Assembly: GCA_903900265.1 (NCBI GenBank) | Contig: CAIUMM010000206.1 | Location: 18,129 to 82,128 of the forward strand | Reading direction: 5' to 3' | Source of the DNA: an uncultured Pseudomonadota bacterium | GTDB taxonomy: Bacteria; Myxococcota_A; UBA796; SXON01 | DNA: 64,000 nt | Shown: positions 7,738 to 16,731 of the stretch, piece after piece | How the letters are laid out: every line of letters begins with the position of its first letter | How positions within the stretch are numbered: the stretch's first letter is position 1 | Position numbers and translations under genes: made by a program | Notes under the pieces: generated by a model | What the model saw: the letters and a program-made list of their open reading frames with translations, nothing else | Databases searched by the model: none | Told to the model about the DNA's origin: nothing

Positions 7738-9216
7738 TCAGTACTGCGCGCAGTCGTCGTTGCGGAGGAAGCCGGTGTGTTGGTGGTCGTCCCCGTTGCA
7801 GGCGCCCGACGGGAAGGTGCCGTCGCAGGTGTCGTCCCACGCGTACCAGTTCAGGCCGCAACGCACCGAGCCGAGGTCGCTGCCATAGGGGTTGTTGCCG
7901 GAGAAGTAGTTGGAGGACGCCGTCGACCACGTCTCTGAGGCGTCTTGTCCGGTGCCGCGCGAGGTGAAGTAGCCGATGCCGGTGCAGCCGGAGCTGCAGC
8001 CAGCGCGCAGCTCATTGTCGTCCACCACGTTGTAGACGGCGGTGCCTTGGCTACCCGAGCGCTGCAGGAGCTGGAACGCGATGATCGCGTCGCCGCCGGG
8101 CGAGAGGTCCGAGTATGCAGCCGCGCTGGAGCTCCGACGGTACACGTCGGGCCCGTAGGTGTCGCCGAGGCGGTTGTTGGTGCGTCCGTCGGAGCTGATG
8201 GTGTTGCCGGAGACGGTGTTGAACGCCGAGTCGATCATCATCAGCGCGCTGCCGTTGCAGTAGGGGACGTAGCCGCCCCAAGTGTACCCCGGATCCCGGA
8301 TGATGTTGTTGGTGATCTCGAAGTTCCAGACGGTGTCGAGGTCGATGACGTTGCCGCAGTCGTCGTACATCTCGTTGCTGTCGATGCGCGCGCCGACGAG
8401 GTTGTTGAGCCCGTAGACGCTGGCGCCGGGGAGCGGCCCGTTCTCGCAGTCATAGCCGTGGTGGTAGAGCGTGCTGCCGACGAGCTCGCCGTAGCCCGCG
8501 AACGTGACGCCATCACAGGCCGTGTCGTGGATGGTGGACGACTGCACGGTGTTGACCTCCGACGCGTCGAGGCCGGCGCGGAAGATCACCCCGTAGAAAA
8601 GATTGGTGATGTCGGAGTTTTCAACGACGCTTCCAGAAGCGCTGTCGTCCATGAAGTACACCCCCGCGAGCCCGAGTCCGCGCACGTGCCCGTTGACGTT
8701 GCCGATCCAACAATCATCGACGGTGACGTTCGAGCCGAGGATGTGCACCACAGCGCCATTGTCGTCGTTGACGGATTGGTTGGCGTCGAGCACGAGGCCG
8801 CGCACCGTGGCGCCGGCGCGTAGGTACAACAGGCCGTTTCCGACGTTGCCGGAGGCTTGGATCGTCGCGGTTCGGTCAGCGCCCGACAGGGTGGAGCCCG
8901 CGGGGACGTCCAACAAGCTGTCGATGGGGTAGACGCCGGCGGCAAGCACCGCGTAGCCGGAGCCGTTCAGGCAATTCTGGATCGCGGCGCGGTTGTCCGC
9001 CGCGGACCCCGCGGGGCTCAGCGGAGCGCAGGGATCACTGGGACCGGTGTCGGTATCGGAGTCTGCGTCAGAGTCCGCGTCGGAGTCCGCGTCGGAGTCC
9101 GCGTCTGTGTCGGCGTCGCTGGCGCTGTCGGAGGCGGTGTCATCCTTCTTGCGGTACGGATCCTGCGGGTCATGGTTGAAGTCCGTAGAGCAGGAAATCA
9201 GAAATGCGAGCATCAT
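7738..9216 (-). CDS. Right-handed beta-helix lipoprotein
   Basis: This 492-residue protein has a very short signal peptide and lipobox (MLAFLISC), then an Asp/Ser/Thr/Ala tether encoded by 12-base repeats (about 9050-9120), and a parallel beta-helix domain from about residue 80. The helix is seen as short repeating strand units such as SSTIHDTACDGVTFAG, NLVGARIDSNEMYDD and NFEITNNIIRDP, as in pectate-lyase-fold proteins. The C-terminus is Cys-rich. Many such proteins bind or cleave polysaccharides at the surface, but I see no clear catalytic signature. It is divergent from the PGRP-like amidase gene and upstream of the proline-rich lipoprotein. Confidence 0.83.
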   Translation of the reverse strand: MMLAFLISCSTDFNHDPQDPYRKKDDTASDSASDADTDADSDADSDADSDADSDTDTGPSDPCAPLSPAGSAADNRAAIQNCLNGSGYAVLAAGVYPIDSLLDVPAGSTLSGADRTATIQASGNVGNGLLYLRAGATVRGLVLDANQSVNDDNGAVVHILGSNVTVDDCWIGNVNGHVRGLGLAGVYFMDDSASGSVVENSDITNLFYGVIFRAGLDASEVNTVQSSTIHDTACDGVTFAGYGELVGSTLYHHGYDCENGPLPGASVYGLNNLVGARIDSNEMYDDCGNVIDLDTVWNFEITNNIIRDPGYTWGGYVPYCNGSALMMIDSAFNTVSGNTISSDGRTNNRLGDTYGPDVYRRSSSAAAYSDLSPGGDAIIAFQLLQRSGSQGTAVYNVVDDNELRAGCSSGCTGIGYFTSRGTGQDASETWSTASSNYFSGNNPYGSDLGSVRCGLNWYAWDDTCDGTFPSGACNGDDHQHTGFLRNDDCAQY

Positions 9217-9301
9217 GCGCGGATCCTACCACGCGGCACAATCCCAAGCACACGCACAACACAGCCTCCGCTGGTGTATGATTCGCGCCTCAGGAACCGC
9301 C

Positions 9302-10423
9302 ATGCCGCTCTTCGTCGTCGCCCTCGCGCTGATCGCCTGCACCTCGTCGGAGGACGCCCGGCGCGTACAGAAGCCTGCTCTGCCGGACAGCGCGCCAGTC
9401 GGTGATTCGGCGCCAGACACCTCGCCAGACACTTCGTCCCCGGTCGACACCGGGCTGGTTTGGGCCGGCGATCTGGCGCCCTATTCGGGTTGTGCGGCCG
9501 GAGATCCTGGCGCCAAGCTGCTGTCACAGTCGGTGCCGGCGGGCCCGGTCAGCTCGGGGACCGCGGTCGTCGGCGAGCTGGTGTTCGCGAACTGTGAGGG
9601 TGCGACGTGGATAGCCGCCGAGTCCGAGGACGCGGCGTCGGGCATGAAGCTGGGCTCTACGAGTCGAACGGTGATGGACACCTGGGGGCGCCCGCGGGTG
9701 CTGCTCCCCGGCGACGTTCCCCCCGCTACGGCCGTGCGCGTGCGCTGGACCGGCACGGCGCCGCTGGTCAACGGCGCGCATCCCTGGCAGTGGCAGCTGG
9801 TGGACGAATGGGTGCGCTTGGTCGGGGAGCCCACGCCGATGGCGAGCATCGAGGTCATCGATGGCTACGGCCCGTTTACCGTGCATCCCCGCGAGGAATG
9901 GCAAACCAGCGCGCTCCCGGTCGAGGGGCCCGAGATGCGCTTGGACTGGTTGGAGTTCGTCACCATCCACTACAACGGGGTGGCGGAAGACCTCGACGGC
10001 GACGACGACGTCTACCAAGACGCCGACGCCATCGACCGCATCCGGAACGTCCAAGAATACTCCTACTACACGAATGACGGCGTTTCCGCTGGGTACAACA
10101 GCTACATCTCGCCGGATGGCGACGAGTGGGAGATCCGCGGTCACGACATCCGCAACGCCGCGAGCGGCTGTCCCGACGCGAACTATCCAGGTTACACCCT
10201 TGTCATCCCGACGGTCACCCCCGAAACGCCGCCTACCGCCGCGCAGGTCGAGGGCGCGCGGGCTGCGATCCTCCGCATCCGGGACGCCGCTTTGGCCGCG
10301 GGAAACACCAACTTTCTGGAGATCAACGGACATCGGGACGTGTTCCCGCTGTGCGGCGAGTACACCTCCTGTCCAGGTGACCCGATCTACGCGATGATCC
10401 AGTCGGGTGCGCTCGAGCCGTGA
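9302..10423 (+). CDS. PGRP/amidase_2-like lipoprotein
   Basis: This 373-residue protein has a signal peptide with lipobox ALALIAC and a Ser/Asp/Thr-Pro tether ending in PVDTG. An immunoglobulin-like or unknown domain covers about residues 50-190, followed by a C-terminal amidase_2/PGRP domain. Zinc-ligand candidates are His in VTIHYNG (about residue 222), His in NGHRDV (about 343) and Cys in SCPGD (about 357), matching the H-H-C pattern of T7-lysozyme-type N-acetylmuramoyl-L-alanine amidases. It could cleave peptidoglycan stem peptides of self or prey. I chose ATG 9302, which has AGGA six bases upstream; longer frames lack a signal peptide. Confidence 0.83.
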   Translation: MPLFVVALALIACTSSEDARRVQKPALPDSAPVGDSAPDTSPDTSSPVDTGLVWAGDLAPYSGCAAGDPGAKLLSQSVPAGPVSSGTAVVGELVFANCEGATWIAAESEDAASGMKLGSTSRTVMDTWGRPRVLLPGDVPPATAVRVRWTGTAPLVNGAHPWQWQLVDEWVRLVGEPTPMASIEVIDGYGPFTVHPREEWQTSALPVEGPEMRLDWLEFVTIHYNGVAEDLDGDDDVYQDADAIDRIRNVQEYSYYTNDGVSAGYNSYISPDGDEWEIRGHDIRNAASGCPDANYPGYTLVIPTVTPETPPTAAQVEGARAAILRIRDAALAAGNTNFLEINGHRDVFPLCGEYTSCPGDPIYAMIQSGALEP

Positions 10424-10455
10424 GGAACATAGACCGCTCGCTTGGAGGTGCGCCG

Positions 10456-11415
10456 ATGGTGTCCGCGATCCGCTACGAACCTGGCGTGCTGTACCTGTTG
10501 GACCAACGCGCGCTACCGGCGGAGACCCGCTGGCTGGCGTGCACCGACGCCGCGGCTGTCGCGGACGCGATCCGCGCGATGGTGGTTCGTGGTGCGCCGG
10601 CGCTGTCGATCGCCGCGGCCTACGGGCTCGCGCTGGCGGCGCGGAGCGGCGCGGATCTGGATGTTGCGGCGGCGTTGTTGACTGACGCGCGCCCCACCGC
10701 GGTGAACCTGCGCTGGGCGGTCGCGCGGGTGCGCAGCGCGCCGGACATCGAAGCCGCCGCGATCGCGCTGCACGCCGACGATGTGCGCATCAACCGCGCG
10801 TTGGGCGCGCACGGGGCGCCGTTGCTCGATGGGGGCGTGCTGACCGTGTGCAACACCGGCGCGCTCGCGACCGGTGGGCACGGAACGGCGCTTGGGATGG
10901 TCCGCAGCGCTCGGGCGCTCGGGCGCGCGGTGCATGTGTGGGCGTGCGAGACCCGGCCGTGGCTGCAGGGCGCGCGCCTCACCACCTACGAGTGCGCCTA
11001 CGACGGCATCCCCTGCACGCTGATCGCCGACGGCGCCGCCGCGAGCGTGCTGGCGTCCGGGCGGGTGCAGGCGGTGGTCGTGGGCTGTGACCGCGTGGCC
11101 CGGAACGGCGACTTCGCGAACAAGCTTGGCACGTTGAACCTCGCCGTGCTCGCGCGGCACTACGGGGTGCCGTTCTACGTCGCGATGCCGCGCTCCAGCC
11201 TCGATGTGGCCTGCGCGGACGGGGCGTGCATCCCGATCGAGGAGCGTGACCCGCGCGAGGTCGCGGCGCTGGATGCCCCGATCTACCGCTCGGGGACGGT
11301 GTCGGCGTGGAACCCCGCGTTCGACGTCACGCCGGCCGAGCTGGTGACCGCGTGGGTCAGCGAGCGCGGGGTGGAGCAGGCGCCGTTTGATCGGGAAGGG
11401 GTGCCTGAGCGCTGA
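10456..11415 (+). CDS. mtnA: S-methyl-5-thioribose-1-phosphate isomerase
   Basis: This 319-residue enzyme converts 5-methylthioribose-1-phosphate to 5-methylthioribulose-1-phosphate in methionine salvage. It has the RGAPALSIAAAYG region, the catalytic-cysteine motif VCNTGALAT (Cys at about residue 132), the Asp motif GCDRVARNGDFANKLGT (about 210) and MPRSSLD. The start at 10456 is set by a near-perfect GGAGGTG seven bases upstream; a GTG at 10420 overlapping the previous stop would only add a non-conserved leader. It is slightly shorter than the usual 340-370 residues. No other methionine-salvage gene is adjacent. Confidence 0.92.
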   Translation: MVSAIRYEPGVLYLLDQRALPAETRWLACTDAAAVADAIRAMVVRGAPALSIAAAYGLALAARSGADLDVAAALLTDARPTAVNLRWAVARVRSAPDIEAAAIALHADDVRINRALGAHGAPLLDGGVLTVCNTGALATGGHGTALGMVRSARALGRAVHVWACETRPWLQGARLTTYECAYDGIPCTLIADGAAASVLASGRVQAVVVGCDRVARNGDFANKLGTLNLAVLARHYGVPFYVAMPRSSLDVACADGACIPIEERDPREVAALDAPIYRSGTVSAWNPAFDVTPAELVTAWVSERGVEQAPFDREGVPER

Positions 11416-11525
11416 CCGCGTCCTTGGCCGCGGTTTGCGTGGGGTCCATTAAGCTGAAACTGGCGAAATAACTCGCTTGCGAGTTGCAATCTATCGGTTA
11501 TTGGGGTGGAAAAGGTGAGGTTTTC

Positions 11526-11900
11526 ATGTTTGCTTTTATGCTCGCCCCTTTGCTGGCGTTCACCGGCTGTGGTCTCTTTCTGTCTGCCGAAGATAATTGG
11601 GAGGGTACCTGCATCGCCAATGGACAAGCTGCCGAGGGGGTGTTGGATATCTCGGATGATCAAGGTGGAGATCTGAAGGGGGATCTCACACTCACCTTCA
11701 GCGGTCAGACGCTTTTCATGCAGGGAGACGGCACGCGGGATGGTACCGAGATCGACATGGATTTCATGTTGACGGTGTCCGGTTATTCGGTGCCCACCAC
11801 CTTCAAGGGCGAGATGGACGGGGACGACATCACCGGCGTTTGGCGTTTGACCCAATCGGGGTACACTTCGTCCGCCGAATGTGATTTCTCCCGAGACTAA
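11526..11900 (+). CDS. Small lipoprotein
   Basis: This 124-residue protein has a signal peptide with lipobox LAFTGC and a compact domain of alternating strands (GVLDISDDQ, DLTLTFSGQ, TEIDMDFMLTVSG, GEMDGDDITGVW), which looks like a small beta-sandwich or lipocalin-like module. GGTGAGG precedes ATG 11526. Its last 20 bases overlap the annotated start of the membrane sulfatase-like gene, suggesting coupling. The 110 bases before it are noticeably AT-richer than the surroundings and include a small inverted repeat (ACTCG-CTTG-CGAGT). No family is recognised. Confidence 0.7.
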   Translation: MFAFMLAPLLAFTGCGLFLSAEDNWEGTCIANGQAAEGVLDISDDQGGDLKGDLTLTFSGQTLFMQGDGTRDGTEIDMDFMLTVSGYSVPTTFKGEMDGDDITGVWRLTQSGYTSSAECDFSRD

Positions 11901-13662
11901 AATCGCTATCCGTGTTGTGAGTACCGTACCGCGGACCCTCCGTGGTGCGGTTGGCACGGGTGTGTTCGCTGCGGGTGGCGCGGCGTTGTCGGTGTGGACA
12001 TGGCCTGTAGTGGCCGGGGTGTCGGTTACTGCTCAGGAGGCCGGGGTCGTCGCGGCAGCTCTGGGCTTGGTGGCGGTTGTGGTCGCGCTATCGGTTTGGG
12101 CCCTGCGCGTGCGGCCCGTCGCCGCAGCGCTTCTGCCAGTCGTGATTTTACAGGTGTCCTACTGGCTCCCGGTAACGGGCAAGCTCAGGCCTCACGTGGA
12201 CCACATCGCGGTCTACCTGCTGCTCGCCTGTGCCATAGTTGCGGTGTTGGCGCTGCGGAGCCGCTTGCATGGCGTGGTCACCGTGCTTTTGGCGTTGTTT
12301 GGCTTCGGATTGTTCGCCGCGAAACATCTTGGCGCGGTGGGAGCCGAGCGGCCTGCCATCCACCAGCCTCCCATCGTGTTGCTTACGCTGGACACGCTCC
12401 GTGCCGACCACCTCGTCGGCTTCGGGGGGGACGTGGATACGGCGCACACGCCGAACCTCGACGCGTTCTTCAAGACGGCGCGGGTGTTTCGTCACGCTTA
12501 CGCTCCGATCGCGTTGACCGAGCCATCGCACACGACGATGCTCACCGGGCTCGGCGTCGAACAGCATAAGGTGACCGTCAACGGTCAAAATGTCCCTATC
12601 AGTCTGCCTTGGGTCCCCGAAGAGCTTCAGGCTGCCGGCTGGTACACGCGCGCCGTAGTGTCCGCTGCCGTGCTCGATGGGTCGCTGGGGTTGGCGCGGG
12701 GTTTTGACAGCTACGATTCCACTTTTGACCACCGCTACGCGCGCGCGTTTGCATTCTTGAACTGGGGCGGTGTGCTCAGCCACGCCGGTACTGCCGAAAA
12801 CCGTGCGGGTGCTGCGACGCTCGCGCTAATCACCAGCTTCCCGGCGGGCAGCTTCACCTGGATTCACCTCTACGACGCCCACTGGCCCTATGCGCCCAGC
12901 GCCGCAGCGGGTGCGGCCATCGGCCTTGAGGATGTCACGCCGCTCCCCGAAACCGGGATCGGGCGGCAGATGAACCCTTCGGACACGAAATGGCCGGAAG
13001 CCGAGGTAGAGCGCGGTAAGCTCCTGTACCGGGCGTCGCTGCAGGATCTGGATGCGCTCGTCCGGATGGTGCTTGAACGAATCCCCCCGGAGGCATCCGT
13101 GATTATCGCCGGCGACCACGGCGAAAGCCTCGATGAGCACGGGTACGTTTTCTCCCATGGTCGTTTGCCATTTGCCCCCGACGTCCACACCGTTCTTGCG
13201 GTACGGGCGCCCGACTTGGCTCCCGAGTGGGTGGACACACCGGTTTCGCTCCAGGCGATCGCGCCCACCCTGCGCGCTCTTGCGGGGCTGGACCAGCCCA
13301 GCGGCGAGGTTCCGTCGTACCGTGGTCTGCTTGGGCCGATCCCTTCGGCCCCGGTGCTGACCGTCGCCTACGCTGAGGGCTTCTTTGGCGCTCAAAAAGA
13401 ACATCCGCTGGGGCCTATCGCTGGCGTGGCGATTCGACTGCCGGCACGTACGATCGCTTGGACCCGATGGGCTGAACCCGCCGGCTACAGTCCATCTGCC
13501 GATCCTCGCGACCGGGCGCCGATGCCGATTGAGCCTGACGAACAGGCGAGGCTTGAGGGCGCTGCGATGTCGGCTGGCCATAGTGCCAGCCCCGACCCTG
13601 AGATGACCTCGGCGCTCGAGGCGCTCGGCTACCTTGAGCGTACCGAACCGCCGGATCGGTGA
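11881..13662 (+). CDS. Membrane sulfatase-fold protein
   Basis: This 593-residue protein has four membrane segments (about residues 20-150) followed by a periplasmic sulfatase/alkaline-phosphatase-type domain. Metal-binding signs are TLDTLRADH (about 169), the TEPSHTTMLTG segment (about 212-222) and AGDHGES (about 410). The usual formylglycine signature C/S-x-P-x-R is replaced by T-E-P-S-H, so a Thr occupies the nucleophile position, as in phospho-transferring members such as phosphoethanolamine and phosphoglycerol transferases. It may therefore modify a lipid or envelope glycan rather than cleave sulfate. The GTG start at 11881 overlaps the lipoprotein gene by 20 bases; GTG 11917 is an alternative. 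Confidence 0.85.
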   Translation: MISPETKIAIRVVSTVPRTLRGAVGTGVFAAGGAALSVWTWPVVAGVSVTAQEAGVVAAALGLVAVVVALSVWALRVRPVAAALLPVVILQVSYWLPVTGKLRPHVDHIAVYLLLACAIVAVLALRSRLHGVVTVLLALFGFGLFAAKHLGAVGAERPAIHQPPIVLLTLDTLRADHLVGFGGDVDTAHTPNLDAFFKTARVFRHAYAPIALTEPSHTTMLTGLGVEQHKVTVNGQNVPISLPWVPEELQAAGWYTRAVVSAAVLDGSLGLARGFDSYDSTFDHRYARAFAFLNWGGVLSHAGTAENRAGAATLALITSFPAGSFTWIHLYDAHWPYAPSAAAGAAIGLEDVTPLPETGIGRQMNPSDTKWPEAEVERGKLLYRASLQDLDALVRMVLERIPPEASVIIAGDHGESLDEHGYVFSHGRLPFAPDVHTVLAVRAPDLAPEWVDTPVSLQAIAPTLRALAGLDQPSGEVPSYRGLLGPIPSAPVLTVAYAEGFFGAQKEHPLGPIAGVAIRLPARTIAWTRWAEPAGYSPSADPRDRAPMPIEPDEQARLEGAAMSAGHSASPDPEMTSALEALGYLERTEPPDR

Positions 13663-13705
13663 GCGTGTACGTAGCTACGAGCTGCGTTTGGAAACGGTAT
13701 GAGAG

Positions 13706-15508
13706 ATGATCTTAGGGAAACTGTTGGAGACGATCAGTGACGATATTTTTGTGCCTCCCCGATCCCGTGCAGATATGGGAGCCGGGATGCAACGCATACG
13801 CTCAGCCGAACAGCGCGTGTCGAGGATGAGCTCCTCTGACCCTGAGTACCTTCCGGCGCTGCTTGATCTCGCGCGTGCGTTGCTGTTTCACTTCCCCGTG
13901 CGGGCAGTCGCGGTCGCTTTGGAGGCTGCGGCGCTGGCTTCGGCACAGAAGGATGCCGATGGCTACTTTGACGCCATGCACGTGCAGGCCTCCGGGAGTC
14001 TGGCTTTGTCGGATCTCGACGGGGCAGACGCGGCCATTGAGAAGGCCCAAGCGGCGGCTCTGGGGCCGGCGCAAGGTGCGCGTGTGCTCACGCTCCGTGC
14101 CACGCGTGTGCAGCGCGGCGGTGACCTCGCTCGCGGTTTGGCGTTGATCTTTGAGGCCATGCAGCTTTGGGAGCGCGTCGATGCTGCGTTGCTGTTTCGG
14201 TCGGCTGCCACCCACAACATCGCCGGCACGCTGTTCGCACAGTTAGGCGATTACCCGGGCGCGATCGAGCAATTCCAACTCGCGCTCGATCGGGTCGACC
14301 ACAACGTCGATGACGATATCTACGGCGTCGTGTCGAACAACCTCGGGCGTGCCCATCGGGAGCTACGCCAGTTTGAGCGTGCAGAAGAAGTCCTCGTGGC
14401 GGCGCTCGCGCGCTTTCCGGACGACGATGCGAGCCTTGGTCGCGCCATTCAGTTGGTCAACCTCGGCATGGTGCTGGTGGAGGCCGGACGCCCAGCCGAG
14501 GGCATCCGTCAGAGCGTGCTGGCGCAACAGCTTGGCGTGGCGGGCGGGTATCCGCGCGTCGTCGCGGCGGCGCATCACACCCTCGGCTTGGCTTTTCAGG
14601 CGGAGGGGGACCGTGCCGCGGCGAAGGTGGAGTTCGAAGCCGCGATGCGCATCCGCTCAGAGCTGGGCGAGCGCACCGACCTCGCCGAGACGCAGATCTG
14701 CTACGCCCAACTGTTGCGGGACCTGCAGGACCGTGCTGCGGCTGAGGCCTTGCTCCTCGGCTTGGTGGAAGGCGCGCAAGCCACCGCGCTGGTGCGTGCG
14801 CGGGTGGACGCGCTGCACCTCCTGTACCAGATCAACCGTGAGCGCGGCGATCTGGCGCAGGCCCTCGACTACCACGTGGCCTACGCTGAGCAGAACCGCG
14901 TGTTGGTCAATGACGCCGCGACGATGCAGTACCAAGCTTTGCAAGCGCGCTATCGTCACGAGCAGCTGATGCGGGAGCGCGAGGCCGAGCGTGCCCGAGG
15001 CGCTGAGTTCGAGGTCCTCGCGCACACCGACCCGCTCACCGGCATTCCGAATCGCCGTTTTGCGGATGCGCACATCGACACCGCGCTCGCCCACGCAGTT
15101 GCTACCGGGCGCTCGCTGAGCGTCTGCATCCTCGACATTGACTACTTCAAGCGGGTCAACGATCTCTACTCCCATGAGGCAGGCGACTCCGTGCTTCGCG
15201 CGGTGGGCCAGCTGCTCCAAAGCCAGCTTCGCGATGGCGATGTGGTAGCGCGCTACGGGGGCGAGGAGTTCGTGGTCGTGTTTTCCGGTGCATCGGGGCA
15301 GCAGGCCGAAGAAGCCACTGTTCGGCTGCTCTCTGCTGTGCGTCAGCACGATTGGAGTGGCAGGCACCCTGCGCTTTCGGTCACGATGAGCGCGGGCGTC
15401 GCCGATATTAGTAGCGGCTTTGATCGTGCTGCGTTGTTGGCGGCTGCGGACACCGCTCTCTACCGGGCGAAAGCCGCGGGGCGCGACCGCGTAGCGCGGA
15501 GCGGATGA
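13706..15508 (+). CDS. TPR-GGDEF diguanylate cyclase
   Basis: This 600-residue cytoplasmic protein has an alpha-helical TPR array at about residues 20-390 (for example a GDYPGAIEQFQLALD-type unit), a coiled-coil stretch rich in Arg/Glu at about 400-430 and a C-terminal GGDEF domain. The domain has DPLTGIPNRR, DIDYFKRVND, an intact active site GGEEF (about residue 517) and an inhibitory-site RxxD (RDGD) five residues before it. It is expected to make c-di-GMP from GTP under control of protein-protein contacts through the TPRs. No signal peptide or membrane segment is seen, unlike the GGDEF-EAL protein at 5349. Confidence 0.92.
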   Translation: MILGKLLETISDDIFVPPRSRADMGAGMQRIRSAEQRVSRMSSSDPEYLPALLDLARALLFHFPVRAVAVALEAAALASAQKDADGYFDAMHVQASGSLALSDLDGADAAIEKAQAAALGPAQGARVLTLRATRVQRGGDLARGLALIFEAMQLWERVDAALLFRSAATHNIAGTLFAQLGDYPGAIEQFQLALDRVDHNVDDDIYGVVSNNLGRAHRELRQFERAEEVLVAALARFPDDDASLGRAIQLVNLGMVLVEAGRPAEGIRQSVLAQQLGVAGGYPRVVAAAHHTLGLAFQAEGDRAAAKVEFEAAMRIRSELGERTDLAETQICYAQLLRDLQDRAAAEALLLGLVEGAQATALVRARVDALHLLYQINRERGDLAQALDYHVAYAEQNRVLVNDAATMQYQALQARYRHEQLMREREAERARGAEFEVLAHTDPLTGIPNRRFADAHIDTALAHAVATGRSLSVCILDIDYFKRVNDLYSHEAGDSVLRAVGQLLQSQLRDGDVVARYGGEEFVVVFSGASGQQAEEATVRLLSAVRQHDWSGRHPALSVTMSAGVADISSGFDRAALLAAADTALYRAKAAGRDRVARSG

Positions 15509-15542
15509 CGGCGGGTCACGCTGCGGGTGCGCGGGCCGGCAG

Positions 15543-16703
15543 ATGACTCAACCCGCCACGCCTCCTACGCGTCCCACGCCTCCCACGCTTCGGGACTTCG
15601 TGTTGTACTTCCTGAAGCTCGGCACGACGGGCTTCGGCGGCCCCATCGCGCTCGTCGGGTACATGCAGCGCGACCTTGTCGAAGACCGCAAGTGGGTCAG
15701 CACCGAAGACTACAAGGAGGGGCTCGCCCTAGCCCAGCTTGCGCCGGGCCCTCTGGCCGCCCAGCTGGCGATCTACCTGGGCTGGGTCAAGGCCGGCGTG
15801 CTTGGGGCCACGGTTGTCGGCATCGCCTTCGTGGTGCCGTCCTTCCTGATGGTGATGGCGCTGTCCGCGGCGTACCTGCGCTTCGGCGGTATCAGCTGGA
15901 TGCAGGGAGCCTTCTACGGCATCGGGGCCGCGGTGATCGGCATCATCGCCCGCAGCGCCTGGAAGCTGGCGAAAGCGACGATGGGGAAGGCGAAGCTGCT
16001 GTGGGCGATCTTCGTGCTCTCGGCGCTCGTCACGGCGATCACCGAGACCGAGATGGTCTGGCTCTTTCTTCTGTGCGGGGTCGTCGGCGCCATAGCCGCT
16101 CGGCCCCCGTCGCCGAGGGTCGCCGCCATGGTGTTCCCGTGGCCGCTCCTGCTGACGGGTCTGCACGGTCCGGCGGACGGCTCGGTGCTGTGGAAGATCG
16201 CCTGGTACTTCGCCGAGGCCGGCGCCTTCGTGTTCGGCAGCGGCCTGGCCATCGTGCCTTTTTTGCACGGGGGCGTGGTCAACGAGTTCGGCTGGCTCAC
16301 CGAGCGCCAATTCCTCGACGCCGTGGCGGTCGCGATGATCTCGCCCGGCCCAGTGGTGATCACGGTTGCGTTCATCGGCTACCTCGCGGCGGGGCCGATC
16401 GGCGGATGCGTCGCTGCCCTCGCGACCTTCTTGCCCTGCTACCTCTTGGTGGTTGGGCCGGCGCCGTACTTCCGTAAGTACGCCCATAACGTCGTCATCA
16501 AGGGCTTCGTGAACGGGGTGACCGCCGCCGCCTCGGGCGCCATCGCCGGCGCCGCGTTCGTGCTTGGCAGGCGCGCGATCATCGACCTTCCCACCGCCGC
16601 GATCGCGCTGGCCACGCTCGCGGCGATGACGTGGCTCAAGAAGGCTCCGGAGCCGATCCTGATCGTTGTCGCTGGCATCGTCGGTCTGCTGCTCTCACCG
16701 TGA
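15543..16703 (+). CDS. chrA: Chromate transporter, ChrA family
   Basis: This 386-residue membrane protein has two homologous CHR halves of about six segments each. The N-terminal half has GTTGFGGPIALVGYM and LAQLAPGPLAAQLAIYLG; the second has AGAFVFGSGLAIVPFL and AVAVAMISPGPVVITVAFIGYL, the repeated signature of long-chain chromate ion transporters. It exports chromate, probably with proton coupling; other anions are possible because many homologues are uncharacterised. The N-terminus carries a Pro/Thr stretch encoded by 12-base repeats. It lies between the TPR-GGDEF gene and the acyltransferase with short gaps. Confidence 0.92.
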   Translation: MTQPATPPTRPTPPTLRDFVLYFLKLGTTGFGGPIALVGYMQRDLVEDRKWVSTEDYKEGLALAQLAPGPLAAQLAIYLGWVKAGVLGATVVGIAFVVPSFLMVMALSAAYLRFGGISWMQGAFYGIGAAVIGIIARSAWKLAKATMGKAKLLWAIFVLSALVTAITETEMVWLFLLCGVVGAIAARPPSPRVAAMVFPWPLLLTGLHGPADGSVLWKIAWYFAEAGAFVFGSGLAIVPFLHGGVVNEFGWLTERQFLDAVAVAMISPGPVVITVAFIGYLAAGPIGGCVAALATFLPCYLLVVGPAPYFRKYAHNVVIKGFVNGVTAAASGAIAGAAFVLGRRAIIDLPTAAIALATLAAMTWLKKAPEPILIVVAGIVGLLLSP

Positions 16704-16731
16704 CTGCATCGCCTTAGGTTAGGGAACCCCC

